Shown here piece after piece: positions 7,955-16,225 of a DNA stretch of 64,000 nt. How positions within the stretch are numbered: position 1 is the stretch's first letter; each line of letters begins with the position of its first letter. Under the pieces are notes generated by a model. That model was not told the DNA's origin. It saw nothing but the letters and a program-made list of their open reading frames with translations, and searched no databases. This DNA is from Pseudomonas kuykendallii. Lineage in GTDB: Bacteria > Pseudomonadota > Gammaproteobacteria > Pseudomonadales > Pseudomonadaceae. The stretch covers positions 62,001-126,000 of the forward strand of contig NZ_FNNU01000002.1 of NCBI RefSeq assembly GCF_900106975.1, given 5' to 3'. Made by a program: the position numbers and the translations under genes.

Positions 7955-9001
7955 TCAGTTTCCCTCGCGTTCGCCGGCATCGGCTTCGGCGGCGAGCAGC
8001 AGCGCCTTGCGCGGCACGCCCCAACGGTAGCCGCTGAGCGCGCCGCTGGCGCCGACTACGCGGTGGCAGGGCACCAGCAAACCGAGCGGATTGCTGGCGC
8101 AGGCGCGGGCGATGGCACGCGGGTGGCTGCCGAGCTGTTCGGCGAGTTCGCCGTAACGGCGCGTCTGCCCCGAGGGAATCGCCTGCAGGGCCTGCCAGAC
8201 GCGCTGCTGGAAGGCGCTACCGCGCAGGTCCAGCGGCAGATGCACGGCGCGTGCCGGCTCGTCCAGCTGGCGCAGCGTTGCCGCCAGCCAGTCGCCGAGG
8301 CCCTGCGGGTCTTCTTCCAGTTCGGCGGCGGCGAAGCGCTGGCGCAGGTCGGCGAGCAGCGTTTCGCGGTCGTCGCCGAACAGCAGCGCGCAAACGCCCC
8401 GTGCGCTGGCGGCGAGTAACAGCAGGCCCAGCGGGCAGGCGGCGAAGGCATAGCGCAGGCGTTCGCCGGCGGCGCGCTGGCGGCGTTGCGCCGGGCTCAG
8501 CGCGGCGGGCGTTTCGTACAGCGCGCGGGTGCCCGAGTAGCCGGCCTGCAGCGCCGCCTCGAGCACCGAGTCTGCCTCCGGCAGGGCGGCTTCCAGGCGC
8601 TGCCGGCGCTGCGCGGCGGCCCAGGCGCGCGGCGTCAGCCCGGTGCGCGCCTTGAATGCCCGTGCCAGGTGCGAGGGCGACAGGCCGATGCGCACGGCCA
8701 GTTGCTCCAGCGTCGGCGTGGCTTCGCTGCTTTCCAGCAGGCGGCAGGCGGCGGCCACCAGGGCGTCCAGCTGCTGTGCCGGGCTCTGGCCGTTGGGCAC
8801 GCAGCGCTGGCAGGCGCGAAAGCCGGCGGCTTCGGCGGCGGCCGCATCGGCGTGGAAGCTGACGTTGGTGCGCAGCGGCCGGCGCGCCGGGCAGCTCGGC
8901 CGGCAGTAGATGCCGGTGGAGCGCACGGCGAAGACGAAGCGCCCATCGAAGGCGGCATCGCGTTCGCAGACGGCTTGCCAGTAGCGCGCGGAGTCGGGCA
9001 T
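7955..9001 (-). CDS. ada: Ada: methylphosphotriester/O6-methylguanine-DNA methyltransferase and regulator
   Basis: A 348-residue bifunctional Ada. The N-terminal zinc site is C33, C37 (YCRPSCPAR), C64 and C67 (CQRC), equivalent to E. coli C38/C42/C69/C72; methylation of the first Cys turns the protein into an activator. An AraC-type helix-turn-helix spans about 85-180. The C-terminal methyltransferase has PCHR with acceptor C312. It repairs alkylated DNA and activates the adaptive response. ATG at 9001 is supported by homology at the N-terminus. A possible Ada box (AAAGCGCG on the minus strand, near 9066-9073) lies about 65 bp upstream. Confidence 0.93.
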   Translation of the reverse strand: MPDSARYWQAVCERDAAFDGRFVFAVRSTGIYCRPSCPARRPLRTNVSFHADAAAAEAAGFRACQRCVPNGQSPAQQLDALVAAACRLLESSEATPTLEQLAVRIGLSPSHLARAFKARTGLTPRAWAAAQRRQRLEAALPEADSVLEAALQAGYSGTRALYETPAALSPAQRRQRAAGERLRYAFAACPLGLLLLAASARGVCALLFGDDRETLLADLRQRFAAAELEEDPQGLGDWLAATLRQLDEPARAVHLPLDLRGSAFQQRVWQALQAIPSGQTRRYGELAEQLGSHPRAIARACASNPLGLLVPCHRVVGASGALSGYRWGVPRKALLLAAEADAGEREGN

Positions 9002-9320
9002 GGACGGATCGCTCGGTTGAAGTCGTGCGATTGTCGCCGCCCGCGCCGGTGCCGCCAATCCGCAACGCGCTTTCAAACGGTGCCGTGGGAGCGCAGGGCG
9101 ATGAGGGTGGTCGAAGGCTGACGAAAGGGCTGACGCGGACCTCGCAGGCTTCCTCCGCCAATTCCCCGAGGGCCTTGCCAATGCACGCCGGAAGGTCGCA
9201 TGCCAGGCGGGCTTCTGTGACAATCGGTCCTCAGGGTAGGCGAAATGCCGTCGCGCCGATGCTAGGCTGCGGGAAATTTTACAGAGTCCTCGCTGACCCT
9301 TACGAGTCCCAAGGAGACCG
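9002..9320. other. Intergenic region between divergent ada and RIO kinase genes
   Basis: No convincing gene is seen in these 319 bp. It must carry the promoters of ada (leftward) and the RIO kinase (rightward). On the minus strand AAAGCGCG at about 9073-9066 resembles the E. coli Ada-box core AAAGCGCA but lacks the full extended motif, so Ada autoregulation is only a suggestion. Confidence 0.4.
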
Positions 9321-10208
9321 ATGAAAACGCCCAAACGACTGGAATCGTTGCTAGAGGACGGCCTCATCGACGAAGTGCTGCGACCCTTGCTCAGCGGCAA
9401 GGAAGCAGCGGTTTACGTGGTGCGCTGCGGCACCGAACTGCGTTGCGCGAAGGTCTACAAGGAGGCCAACAAGCGCAGCTTCCGCCAGGCCTCCGAGTAT
9501 CAGGAAGGGCGCAAGGTCCGTAACAGCCGCGATGCCCGCGCCATGGCCAAGAGCACCAAGCACGGCCGCAAGGAGGCCGAGGAGGCCTGGCAGAACGCCG
9601 AGGTCAGCGCGCTGTTCCGCCTCGCCGCGGCGGGCGTGCGGGTGCCCAAGCCTTACGATTTCCTCGACGGCGTGCTGCTGATGGAGATGATCGACGACGG
9701 TTACGGCGATGCCGCGCCGCGTCTCAACGACGTCGACCTGGAGCCGGAAGACGCCCGCGAATTCCACGCCTTCATGATCGGCGAAATCGTCAAGATGCTC
9801 TGTGCCGGGCTGGTCCACGGCGACCTCTCGGAATTCAACGTGCTGCTCGACGCCCACGGCCCGGTGATCATCGACCTGCCGCAGGCGGTGGACGCCGCCG
9901 GCAACAACCACGCCTTCAGCATGCTCGAGCGCGACGTCGGCAACATGGCCGCCTATTTCGGCCGCTTCGCCCCGGAGCTCAAGTACACCAAGTACGCCAA
10001 GGAGATGTGGGCGCTGTTCGAGGAGGGCAAGCTGACGCCGGAGACCCGGTTGACCGGCCAGTTCGTCGAAGCCGAGGACGAAGCCGACGTCGACGCGGTG
10101 ATGCGCGAGATCAAGGCCGCGCTGGCCGACGAGGCGCGCCGCCAGGCTGCGCTGAAGGATGACGACGACAAGGAGCAGGAACCGCCGCCACCGCCGTGGA
10201 TGAGCTGA
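9321..10208 (+). CDS. RIO-type serine kinase family protein
   Basis: A 295-residue bacterial RIO1-like kinase. The ATP loop is SGKEAAVYVV (about 25-34), the nucleotide-contacting lysine is K44 in CAKVYK, the catalytic loop is HGDLSEFNVLL (166-176, D168, N173) and the metal-binding motif is IIDLPQAV (D185). Archaeal and eukaryotic RIO1 acts in small-subunit ribosome maturation; the bacterial role is not settled. The C-terminus is an acidic tail with a proline run. AGGAG stands 5 nt before ATG at 9321. A bidirectional terminator follows. Confidence 0.88.
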   Translation: MKTPKRLESLLEDGLIDEVLRPLLSGKEAAVYVVRCGTELRCAKVYKEANKRSFRQASEYQEGRKVRNSRDARAMAKSTKHGRKEAEEAWQNAEVSALFRLAAAGVRVPKPYDFLDGVLLMEMIDDGYGDAAPRLNDVDLEPEDAREFHAFMIGEIVKMLCAGLVHGDLSEFNVLLDAHGPVIIDLPQAVDAAGNNHAFSMLERDVGNMAAYFGRFAPELKYTKYAKEMWALFEEGKLTPETRLTGQFVEAEDEADVDAVMREIKAALADEARRQAALKDDDDKEQEPPPPPWMS

Positions 10209-10234
10209 GCGGCGGCGCTTCGGCGCCGGAATCA

Positions 10235-10262
10235 AAAAGGCGAAGCCTCGGCTTCGCTTTTG
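10235..10262. terminator. Bidirectional rho-independent terminator
   Basis: AAAAAGGCGAAGCC and GGCTTCGCTTTT form an 8-bp GC-rich stem with a 2-nt gap, A-run on one side and T-run on the other. It sits between the convergent RIO kinase and cueR genes and can serve both. Confidence 0.85.
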
Positions 10263-10272
10263 TGCGCGGTGT

Positions 10273-10674
10273 TCAGGCGCAACAGCCGCCGGATTCAAGG
10301 TCCCTGAGGATCGGGCAGTCCGGGCGATGGTCGCCCTGGCAGTGGTCGACCAGCTCCTGCAGCGTGTCGCGCAGGCCGGCGAGTTCGGCGATCTTGCGGT
10401 TGAGTTCGTCGATGTGGCCGCAGGCGAGCGCCTTGACGTCGCTGCTGGCGCGCTGGCGGTCCTGCCAGAGGGTCAGCAGTTTGCCGACTTCCGCCAGGGA
10501 AAAGCCCAGGTCGCGCGAGCGCTTGATGAACGCCAGGCGGTGCAGGTCCTCGGTCGAATAGTGCCGGTAACCGCTGTCGCTGCGCGCGGCGGCGGGCAGC
10601 AGGCCGATGCTTTCGTAATAGCGCAGCATCTTCGCCGAGAGCCCGCTGTGGCGGGCGGCCTGGCCGATGTTCAT
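10273..10674 (-). CDS. cueR: CueR, copper-responsive MerR-family activator
   Basis: A 133-residue MerR-type regulator. The winged helix-turn-helix starts MNIGQAARHSGLSAKMLRYYE. The Cu(I) site is the C112-x7-C120 loop (CQGDHRPDC), exactly at CueR positions, and the tail ends with vicinal cysteines (CCA). CueR binds Cu(I), Ag(I) or Au(I) and untwists promoters with 19-bp spacers. It lies directly downstream of copA on the same strand, and matching operators occur upstream of copA and copZ. Confidence 0.93.
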   Translation of the reverse strand: MNIGQAARHSGLSAKMLRYYESIGLLPAAARSDSGYRHYSTEDLHRLAFIKRSRDLGFSLAEVGKLLTLWQDRQRASSDVKALACGHIDELNRKIAELAGLRDTLQELVDHCQGDHRPDCPILRDLESGGCCA

Positions 10675-10715
10675 GGGCTTCTCCTGTTCTGCGGGAGGTT
10701 CGTTGTCGTTGCCTG

Positions 10716-10765
10716 GGGTGCGCCATGCGCACCGCCTGGGTTGTCCCGGTGCGCAAGGCGCACCC
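10716..10765. repeat. Imperfect inverted pair of GTGCGCC repeat units between cueR and copA
   Basis: GGGTGCGCCATGCGCACC (10716-10733) and GGTGCGCAAGGCGCACCC (10748-10765) are near-complementary arms with a 14-nt loop. The second arm abuts the copA stop codon. It could attenuate read-through from copA into cueR. Confidence 0.7.
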
Positions 10766-13155
10766 TAGGACGCATCGGGTTTCCAGTAGCGCAGCAGCAG
10801 CGCGTTGCTCACCACGCTGACGCTGGACAGCGCCATCGCGGCGCCGGCGACCACCGGGTTGAGCAGGCCGAAGGCCGCCAGCGGGATGCCGATCAGGTTG
10901 TAGACGAAGGCCCAGAACAGGTTCTGGCGGATCTTCGCGTAGGTGCGCCGGCTGATGTCCAGCGCCGCCGGGACCAGGCGCGGGTCGCCGCGCATCAGGG
11001 TGATGCCGGCCGCGTGCATGGCCACGTCGGTGCCGCCGCCCATCGCGATGCCGACATCCGCGGCGGCCAGGGCCGGGGCGTCGTTGATGCCGTCGCCGAC
11101 CATCGCCACGCGCGCGCCGCCCTGGCGCAGCGCGGCGACCACCGCGGACTTGTCCGCCGGCAGTACTTCGGCGTGCACGTCGGCGATCTGCAGCGCCTCG
11201 GCGACCACCCGCGCGCTGCCCCGGTTGTCGCCGGTGATCAGGTGGCTGCGGATGCCGCGCGCGTTCAGCGCGGCGATGGCCTGCGCGGCGCCGTCCTTGA
11301 GGCTGTCGCCGAAGGCGAACAGGCCGAGCACGCGCGGCTGCGGCGCGCGTTCGATCAGCCAGGACAACGTGCGGCCCTCGGCCTCCCAGGCCTGCGCACG
11401 TTCGGCCAGCGCCCCGGGTTGCAGGCCGCTTTCGTCCAGCAGCCGGCGATTGCCAAGGGCCAGCTCGCGGCCGTCGAGGCGTCCGGCGATGCCGCGGCCG
11501 GCGAGGGTCTGACTGGCCTGCACGTCCGCCAGCACCAGGCCACGCTCGTCGGCGAGGGCGAGCATGGCCCTGGCCAGCGGGTGTTCGCTGCCACGCTGCA
11601 GGGCGCCGGCCTGCAACAGCAGGGCCGCCTCGTCGCCGTCGCAGGCGTGCAGGTGGACGATGCGCGGCGCGCCGGAGGTCAGCGTGCCGGTCTTGTCGAA
11701 GGCCACGTCGCTGATCGCGTGGGCCAGCTCCAGCGCTTCGGCGTCCTTGATCAGGATGCCGTGGCGCGCGGCGACGCCGGTGCCGGCCATGATCGCGGTC
11801 GGCGTGGCCAGGCCGAGGGCGCAGGGGCAGGCGATGACCAGCACGGCGACGGCGTTGATCAGCGCGGTTTCGATGCCGGCTCCGGCGAGCAGCCAGCCGG
11901 CCAGGGTCGCCACGGCGATCACCAGCACCGCCGGGACGAACACCTGGCTGACCCTGTCCACCAGCTTCTGGATCGGCGCCTTGGCCGCCTGGGCGTCCTC
12001 CACCAGGCGGATGATCCGCGCCAGCACGCTTTCCCCGCCCAGCGCGGTGGTGCGTATCAGCAGGCGGCCCTCGCCGTTGATCGCGCCGCCGGTGACCCGG
12101 TCGCCCGGGCGTTTCGGCACCGGCAGGCTCTCGCCGCTGATCAGCGCCTCGTCGGCGTGGCTTTCGCCTTCCAGCACCTCGCCATCCACCGGGAAGCGTT
12201 CGCCGGGCAGCACGCGCAGGACATCGTCCAGGCGCAGTTCGGCGATGCCCACGTCTTCTTCACGACCCTCCACCAGGCGCACCGCCCGTTCAGGGCGCAG
12301 CGCTTCGAGGGCGCGGATCGCCGCGCTGGTCTGGCGTTTGGCGCGGCTTTCCAGGTACTTGCCGAGCAGTACCAGGGCGATGACCACCGCCGAAGCCTCG
12401 AAATACAGGTGCGGCGTGTGGCCGGGATGCGCCGTCCACCATTGGTAGAGGCTCAGCCCGTAGCCGGCGCTGGTGCCGAGGGCGACCAGCAGGTCCATGT
12501 TGCCGGCGCCGGCGCGCACCGCCTTGAAGGCGGCGACGTAGAAACGCGCGCCGAGAATGAATTGCACCGGCGTGGCGAGGAGGAACTGCAGCCAGGCCGG
12601 CAGCATCAGGTGCAGGCCGAACGGCTGGGCGAGCATCGGCAGCACCAGGGGCGCGGCAAGCGCCAGGGCGAGGATCAGCGCCCAGCGCTCGCGGCGCAGT
12701 TGGCGCGCGGCGGCATCCACGCTCGGCGCGCCTTCCTCGATGGGCCGAGCGTGGTAGCCGGCGGCTTCGACGGCCTTGATCAGCGCGGCCGGCTCGACAC
12801 TGCCGAGCAATTCGAGATGCGCGCGTTCGGTGGCCAGGTTGACGCTGGCGCTGCGCACGCCGGGCTGCTTGAGCAGCGCGCGCTCGACGCGGCCGACGCA
12901 GGAGGCGCAGGTCATGCCATCGATGGCCAGTTCCAGGCGCTGGCTCGGGACCTCATAGCCGGCTTTTTGCACCGCACCGATCAGGTCGTCGAGGGCGACG
13001 CCGTCGGCTTCGACATGCGCGCGCTCCAGCGCCAGATTGACGCTGGCCACGCTGACGCCGGGCACCTTGCCCAGCGCGCGTTCGACGCGACCGGCGCAGG
13101 ACGCGCAGGTCATGCCGGCGATGGGCAGGTCGTAGCGAAGGGTCGGACTGGGCAT
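10765..13155 (-). CDS. copA: Copper-exporting P1B-type ATPase CopA
   Basis: A 796-residue Cu(I) ATPase. Two N-terminal heavy-metal domains carry GMTCASC (C17/C20 and C83/C86). The transmembrane metal site CPC is in [14 protein letters not shown], the phosphorylation motif is DKTGTLTSG, and the hinge motif is [10 protein letters not shown]. It pumps cytosolic Cu(I) to the periplasm. The promoter just upstream has a CueR-type inverted repeat at 13192-13212. cueR follows downstream. Confidence 0.95.
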   Translation of the reverse strand: MPSPTLRYDLPIAGMTCASCAGRVERALGKVPGVSVASVNLALERAHVEADGVALDDLIGAVQKAGYEVPSQRLELAIDGMTCASCVGRVERALLKQPGVRSASVNLATERAHLELLGSVEPAALIKAVEAAGYHARPIEEGAPSVDAAARQLRRERWALILALALAAPLVLPMLAQPFGLHLMLPAWLQFLLATPVQFILGARFYVAAFKAVRAGAGNMDLLVALGTSAGYGLSLYQWWTAHPGHTPHLYFEASAVVIALVLLGKYLESRAKRQTSAAIRALEALRPERAVRLVEGREEDVGIAELRLDDVLRVLPGERFPVDGEVLEGESHADEALISGESLPVPKRPGDRVTGGAINGEGRLLIRTTALGGESVLARIIRLVEDAQAAKAPIQKLVDRVSQVFVPAVLVIAVATLAGWLLAGAGIETALINAVAVLVIACPCALGLATPTAIMAGTGVAARHGILIKDAEALELAHAISDVAFDKTGTLTSGAPRIVHLHACDGDEAALLLQAGALQRGSEHPLARAMLALADERGLVLADVQASQTLAGRGIAGRLDGRELALGNRRLLDESGLQPGALAERAQAWEAEGRTLSWLIERAPQPRVLGLFAFGDSLKDGAAQAIAALNARGIRSHLITGDNRGSARVVAEALQIADVHAEVLPADKSAVVAALRQGGARVAMVGDGINDAPALAAADVGIAMGGGTDVAMHAAGITLMRGDPRLVPAALDISRRTYAKIRQNLFWAFVYNLIGIPLAAFGLLNPVVAGAAMALSSVSVVSNALLLRYWKPDAS

Positions 13156-13191
13156 GGGAGTACTCCTTGATGGCCGATGGACCCATGCTCA

Positions 13192-13212
13192 ACCTTGACC
13201 CCTAGGCAAGGT
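13192..13212 (-). promoter_or_regulatory. CueR operator/promoter of copA
   Basis: On the minus strand ACCTTG-N9-CAAGGT is a 21-bp inverted repeat with perfect 6-bp arms, as in known CueR operators. A TTGACC -35 overlaps its start, and 19 bp lie between it and a GAGCAT -10-like hexamer, the long spacer typical of MerR-type activation. It ends about 37 bp before the copA start. Confidence 0.8.
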
Positions 13213-13231
13213 CAAGCGGAAGCGCGAAGAC

Positions 13232-13756
13232 TCAGCCGCGCGCCGCCGGCAGCATCGCCGCGAGCACGCCGTCGCGTTTGCCGTAGTGGTGCACCAGCGC
13301 CATCAGTGCGTGGCCGAGGATCATCGCGAAGAGCAGCCACTGCGCGGTGACGTGGAACCACTTGGCCGCCGCGCGGGTGGTGTCGGACAGCGGCAGCGGC
13401 TCGAGGGGGATCAGCCAGAACAGCTCCAGCGGGCGTTTGCCGAACAGCAGGCCGGAGAGCGGCATCAGCACCAGCAGCAGGTACAGCAGCGCGTGTCCGG
13501 CCTTGGCCGCTCGCTGTTGCCACACGGCATCGGGCGGGAGTATCTGCGGCGCGCCGTGGCGTGCGCGAACCAGCAGGCGCAGCACGGTCAGCGCCAGCAC
13601 GGCGAGACCGAGGGATTTGTGCAAAACGAATACGCCACCGGTGCCGCCGAGGAAGTCGCCGAAAAAATCGCGACCGTAGGGCAGGGCGATGATCAGCCCG
13701 ATCAACACGGCGGTGAGCCAGTGCAGGGCGATCTGGGAGTTCGAGTAACGGGCCAT
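13232..13756 (-). CDS. Cytochrome b561 family protein
   Basis: A 174-residue inner-membrane protein with four predicted hydrophobic helices. Histidines in helices (IALHWLTAV, VFVLHKSLGL, WFHVTAQW, GHALMALVHH) suit two b haems, as in bacterial cytochrome b561/CybB superoxide:quinone oxidoreductases. ATG at 13756 is chosen because GAGGGA lies 7 nt upstream; ATG codons 15-18 bp earlier have no site. It is separated from copA by its operator region; a link to copper stress is not proven. Confidence 0.85.
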   Translation of the reverse strand: MARYSNSQIALHWLTAVLIGLIIALPYGRDFFGDFLGGTGGVFVLHKSLGLAVLALTVLRLLVRARHGAPQILPPDAVWQQRAAKAGHALLYLLLVLMPLSGLLFGKRPLELFWLIPLEPLPLSDTTRAAAKWFHVTAQWLLFAMILGHALMALVHHYGKRDGVLAAMLPAARG

Positions 13757-13860
13757 TCTGTGTTCCCTCATCATTAGCAGGCTAAATATACCCTGCTGTT
13801 TTGAAGGGGGATACGCAAACGCCCGTCACGAGGCTTTTTGTACCGAATGTTGCCGCGCAG

Positions 13861-14235
13861 TCAGCGGTTGCCGGCCTGCAGATAGTAACCGCCAACGCCC
13901 AGCGCGAGGTCGTAGTGGCGAATCTCGCCGGCCCGCAGGTCGATGCGCTGGGGACTCGGACGAAGCATGCCCGGTTTGCACGGGCCCGGCCCGCTGATCG
14001 AGTCGACGCGAATCGATAGCGCGCCCGGCGGCAGGTTGAACGCCGCCTCCTGGCCCGGCATCAGCCGCGCCGCCAGTTCGTCCTGCAGGTAGACGCCGAC
14101 GTCGCACAGGCTGGCGAGTTCGAGGCGGTCGCGCGAGACGATCAGCACCGCGTAGCCATCGGGTTGCTGGGCGCTGGCGGCCGGCGGCAACGCGGCCAGG
14201 CAGGCGAGCATGAGAGCGATCAATGAACGGCGCAT
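13861..14235 (-). CDS. Small exported protein of unknown function
   Basis: A 124-residue protein with a clear Sec signal peptide (MRRSLIALML to AASAQ) and a predicted periplasmic body with two cysteines (C63-like LCDVG and PGPCKPG) that could pair. I do not recognise the family. AGGAG is 8 nt before ATG at 14235. It is divergent from copZ and shares the intergenic region with a CueR-type site, so copper regulation of this gene should be considered. Confidence 0.65.
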   Translation of the reverse strand: MRRSLIALMLACLAALPPAASAQQPDGYAVLIVSRDRLELASLCDVGVYLQDELAARLMPGQEAAFNLPPGALSIRVDSISGPGPCKPGMLRPSPQRIDLRAGEIRHYDLALGVGGYYLQAGNR

Positions 14236-14267
14236 CGGCGTTACTCCTGAGATGAGGCACAGTCTTG

Positions 14268-14288
14268 ACCTTGCCATGAGGTGAGGGT
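14268..14288 (+). promoter_or_regulatory. CueR-like operator/promoter of copZ
   Basis: ACCTTGCC-N5-GTGAGGGT is an imperfect 21-bp inverted repeat resembling the one at copA. It overlaps a TTGACC -35 (14265-14270), and exactly 19 bp separate this from a CAGACT -10-like hexamer. copZ starts 38 bp downstream. Confidence 0.65.
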
Positions 14289-14325
14289 CCAGACTGCAAT
14301 CACTTTCCATAGAGGAGTTGATTCC

Positions 14326-14523
14326 ATGCAGATATTCAAGGTTCAAGGCATGACCTGCGGCCATTGCGTGCGGGCGGTGACCGCAGCGTTGCAGGGCGTC
14401 GATCCGCAGGCGCGGGTCGAGGTCGATCTGGCGGCCAAGGAAGTCCGGGTGGAAAGCGAGGCCGAGGCGCGGGCGCTGATCGAGGCGATCCGCGAGGAGG
14501 GCTATCAGGTCGACGCGGCCTGA
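14326..14523 (+). CDS. copZ: CopZ-like copper chaperone (HMA domain)
   Basis: A 65-residue single heavy-metal-associated domain with GMTCGHC (C11, C14) after the first beta-strand. Such cytosolic chaperones bind Cu(I) and pass it to CopA or CueR. GAGGAG is about 8 nt before ATG at 14326. A CueR-like 19-bp-spacer promoter lies just upstream, fitting a copper-induced unit with copA. Confidence 0.9.
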   Translation: MQIFKVQGMTCGHCVRAVTAALQGVDPQARVEVDLAAKEVRVESEAEARALIEAIREEGYQVDAA

Positions 14524-14693
14524 ACAGGGCGGCGTGACAGCGACGGCAGCCCCGGACCGGGAGTCGCCGCGCCTGCGCAACGAGGTGTAATTCGCCGGCG
14601 GTCTGGTTACCCTTGTCGGTCAGGGCGCGTCAGACGCCGGCCTGCCGCGTCCGCGCGCGGCGGGCATCCCGTATCCCCTGGAGATGCCTACGC

Positions 14694-15886
14694 ATGCCGT
14701 TACGCCTGCTGTTGATTCTCGGCTCCCTGAGTGCCTTCGGCCGATGGCCATCGATTTCTACCTGCCCAGTTTCCCCGCCATGGCGGTCGCCTTCGGCACC
14801 GACGTGGAGCATGTGCAACTGTCCCTGGCGGCCTATTTCGCCGGTTTGGCCATCGGCCAGCTGGCCTACGGGCCGATGGCCGACCGCTTCGGCCGGCGTG
14901 GTCCGCTGCTGTTCGGCGTCGGCCTGTTCACCCTCGCGTCCATCGCCTGCGCCCTGGCGCCGAGCCTGGAGTGGCTGATCGCCGCGCGATTCGTCCAGGC
15001 GCTCGGTGGCTGCGCCGGGATGGTGATTTCCCGCGCCGTGGTGCGCGACATGTGCGACCCGGTGAACGGCGCCAAGGTGTTCTCGCAACTGATGCTGGTG
15101 ATGGGCCTGGCGCCGATCCTCGCGCCCTTCGCGGGCGGTTTCCTGCTGAACAGCTTCGGCTGGGCCTCGATCTTCGTCTGCCTGACTCTGTTCGGCGCCC
15201 TGGCCGGGGCCGGTGTGGCGCTGTGGCTGCCGGAAACCCTCTCCGCGGATCATCCCCGTCCGCCCCTGAGCGGCACCCTGCGGCGCTACCTCGGTCTGCT
15301 GCGCGACCCCGAGTTTCTCGCCTTCGGCCTCTCGGGCGGCGTGGCGATGGCCGGGATGTTCGCCTACATCGCCGGCTCGCCGTTCGTCTTCATCGAGCTT
15401 TACGACGTGCCGGCCGAGCATTACGGCTGGTTGTTCGGCAGCAATGCGGCGGGCTTCATCCTCGCCGCGCAGATCAACGCGCGGCTGCTGCGCCTGCGGG
15501 GGCCGAGTTTCTGGCTGCGCCGGCTGGTGTGGCTGTACTTCTTCGCCGGCGCGGCGCTGTTGCTGCTGGCGCTGTTCCGCCCGGCCCAGTTGTGGGTGCT
15601 GATGGTGCCGCTGTTCATCGGCATGGCCAGCCTCGGCTGCATCATTCCTAACGCGTCCGCTTGCGCCATGGCCAAGCAGGGCCAGCACGCCGGCAGCGCC
15701 TCGGCGCTGATGGGCAGCCTGCAGTTCGCCGTGGCCGCCGGCGCCTCGTGGCTGGTCGGCGCGCTGCACGATGGCAGCGCGGTTCCGATGGCGTCGGTCA
15801 TCGCGCTCTGCGGGCTGATCGCGGCGGTGCTGGCCTGGTTCAGCGGGCAGTTGGAGACCACCCTCGCGCACCCGTCGAACGAATAG
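14694..15886 (+). CDS. Bcr/CflA-type MFS drug transporter with apparent N-terminal frameshift
   Basis: The main frame encodes a 12-TM Bcr/CflA efflux protein (MAIDFYLPSFPAM, GPMADRFGRRGPLL, motif-C-like stretch). The natural start looks to be ATG 14694, giving MPLRLLLILGSLSAFG, the usual first helix, but at about 14739-14742 the frame must shift by one base: GGCCGATGG reads RW, while GGCCCGATGG would give G-P-M-A. This looks like loss of one C, either a real mutation or a sequencing error. In the continuous frame the only starts are ATG 14684, which replaces helix 1 by unrelated residues and sits against its GGAG, or internal ATG 14744. Confidence 0.82.
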
Positions 15887-15895
15887 GCCGGACAC

Positions 15896-15933
15896 GAAAA
15901 CGCCGCAGCCGTCCGGAGGGCGACTGCGGCGTT
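15896..15933 (-). terminator. Rho-independent terminator of the 57-residue gene
   Basis: AACGCCGCAG and CTGCGGCGTT form a 10-bp stem; in the minus direction it ends GCGTTTTCG. It lies between the convergent MFS gene and the small gene at 15947. Confidence 0.7.
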
Positions 15934-15946
15934 CGGGGATGCGCCT

Positions 15947-16120
15947 TCAGGCGGAGCGCAGCAGCCTGTGCGGCAGCGGGTGAGGGGCGTTCAGGCGCGC
16001 TTGCAATGTGCTGACGAACTGACGGGCTTCCGCTTCGTCGCGAAACTGCACGGCGAAGCCGTCGAGTTGCACCTGCCAGCGCTTCGAGGGGGTTCCGGTG
16101 TCGCGGACCGAGATCTTCAT
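15947..16120 (-). CDS. Small conserved hypothetical protein (57 aa)
   Basis: A short frame with excellent GGAGG before ATG at 16120 and a terminator right after the stop. The product MKISVRDTGTPSKRWQVQLD.. has a beta-beta-alpha pattern: two strands, then the helix EAEARQFVSTLQARL. I recognise it only as a short Pseudomonas protein of unknown role. Length, ribosome site and terminator make it a convincing stand-alone gene. Confidence 0.7.
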   Translation of the reverse strand: MKISVRDTGTPSKRWQVQLDGFAVQFRDEAEARQFVSTLQARLNAPHPLPHRLLRSA

Positions 16121-16225
16121 GCCATAACCTCCCGAAAAGGTGGAATCTCCAGGTTAGGCGTGAATCCCCGGCAGCCGCTGACCTGAGTCAAGCGGCCGAC
16201 GAAACGCCGCTCTCCACCGTGGCCC

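Noticed and set aside
9066-9073. Ada box upstream of ada
   Set aside because: Only the AAAGCGC core is present; the flanking A-rich and GCAA elements are missing, so it is kept only as a weak note.
10327-13170. 947-residue open frame on the + strand across cueR and copA
   Set aside because: It is antisense to well-supported copA and cueR, rich in Arg/Gln/Gly/Ala with no domain or ribosome site; high GC keeps such frames open by chance.
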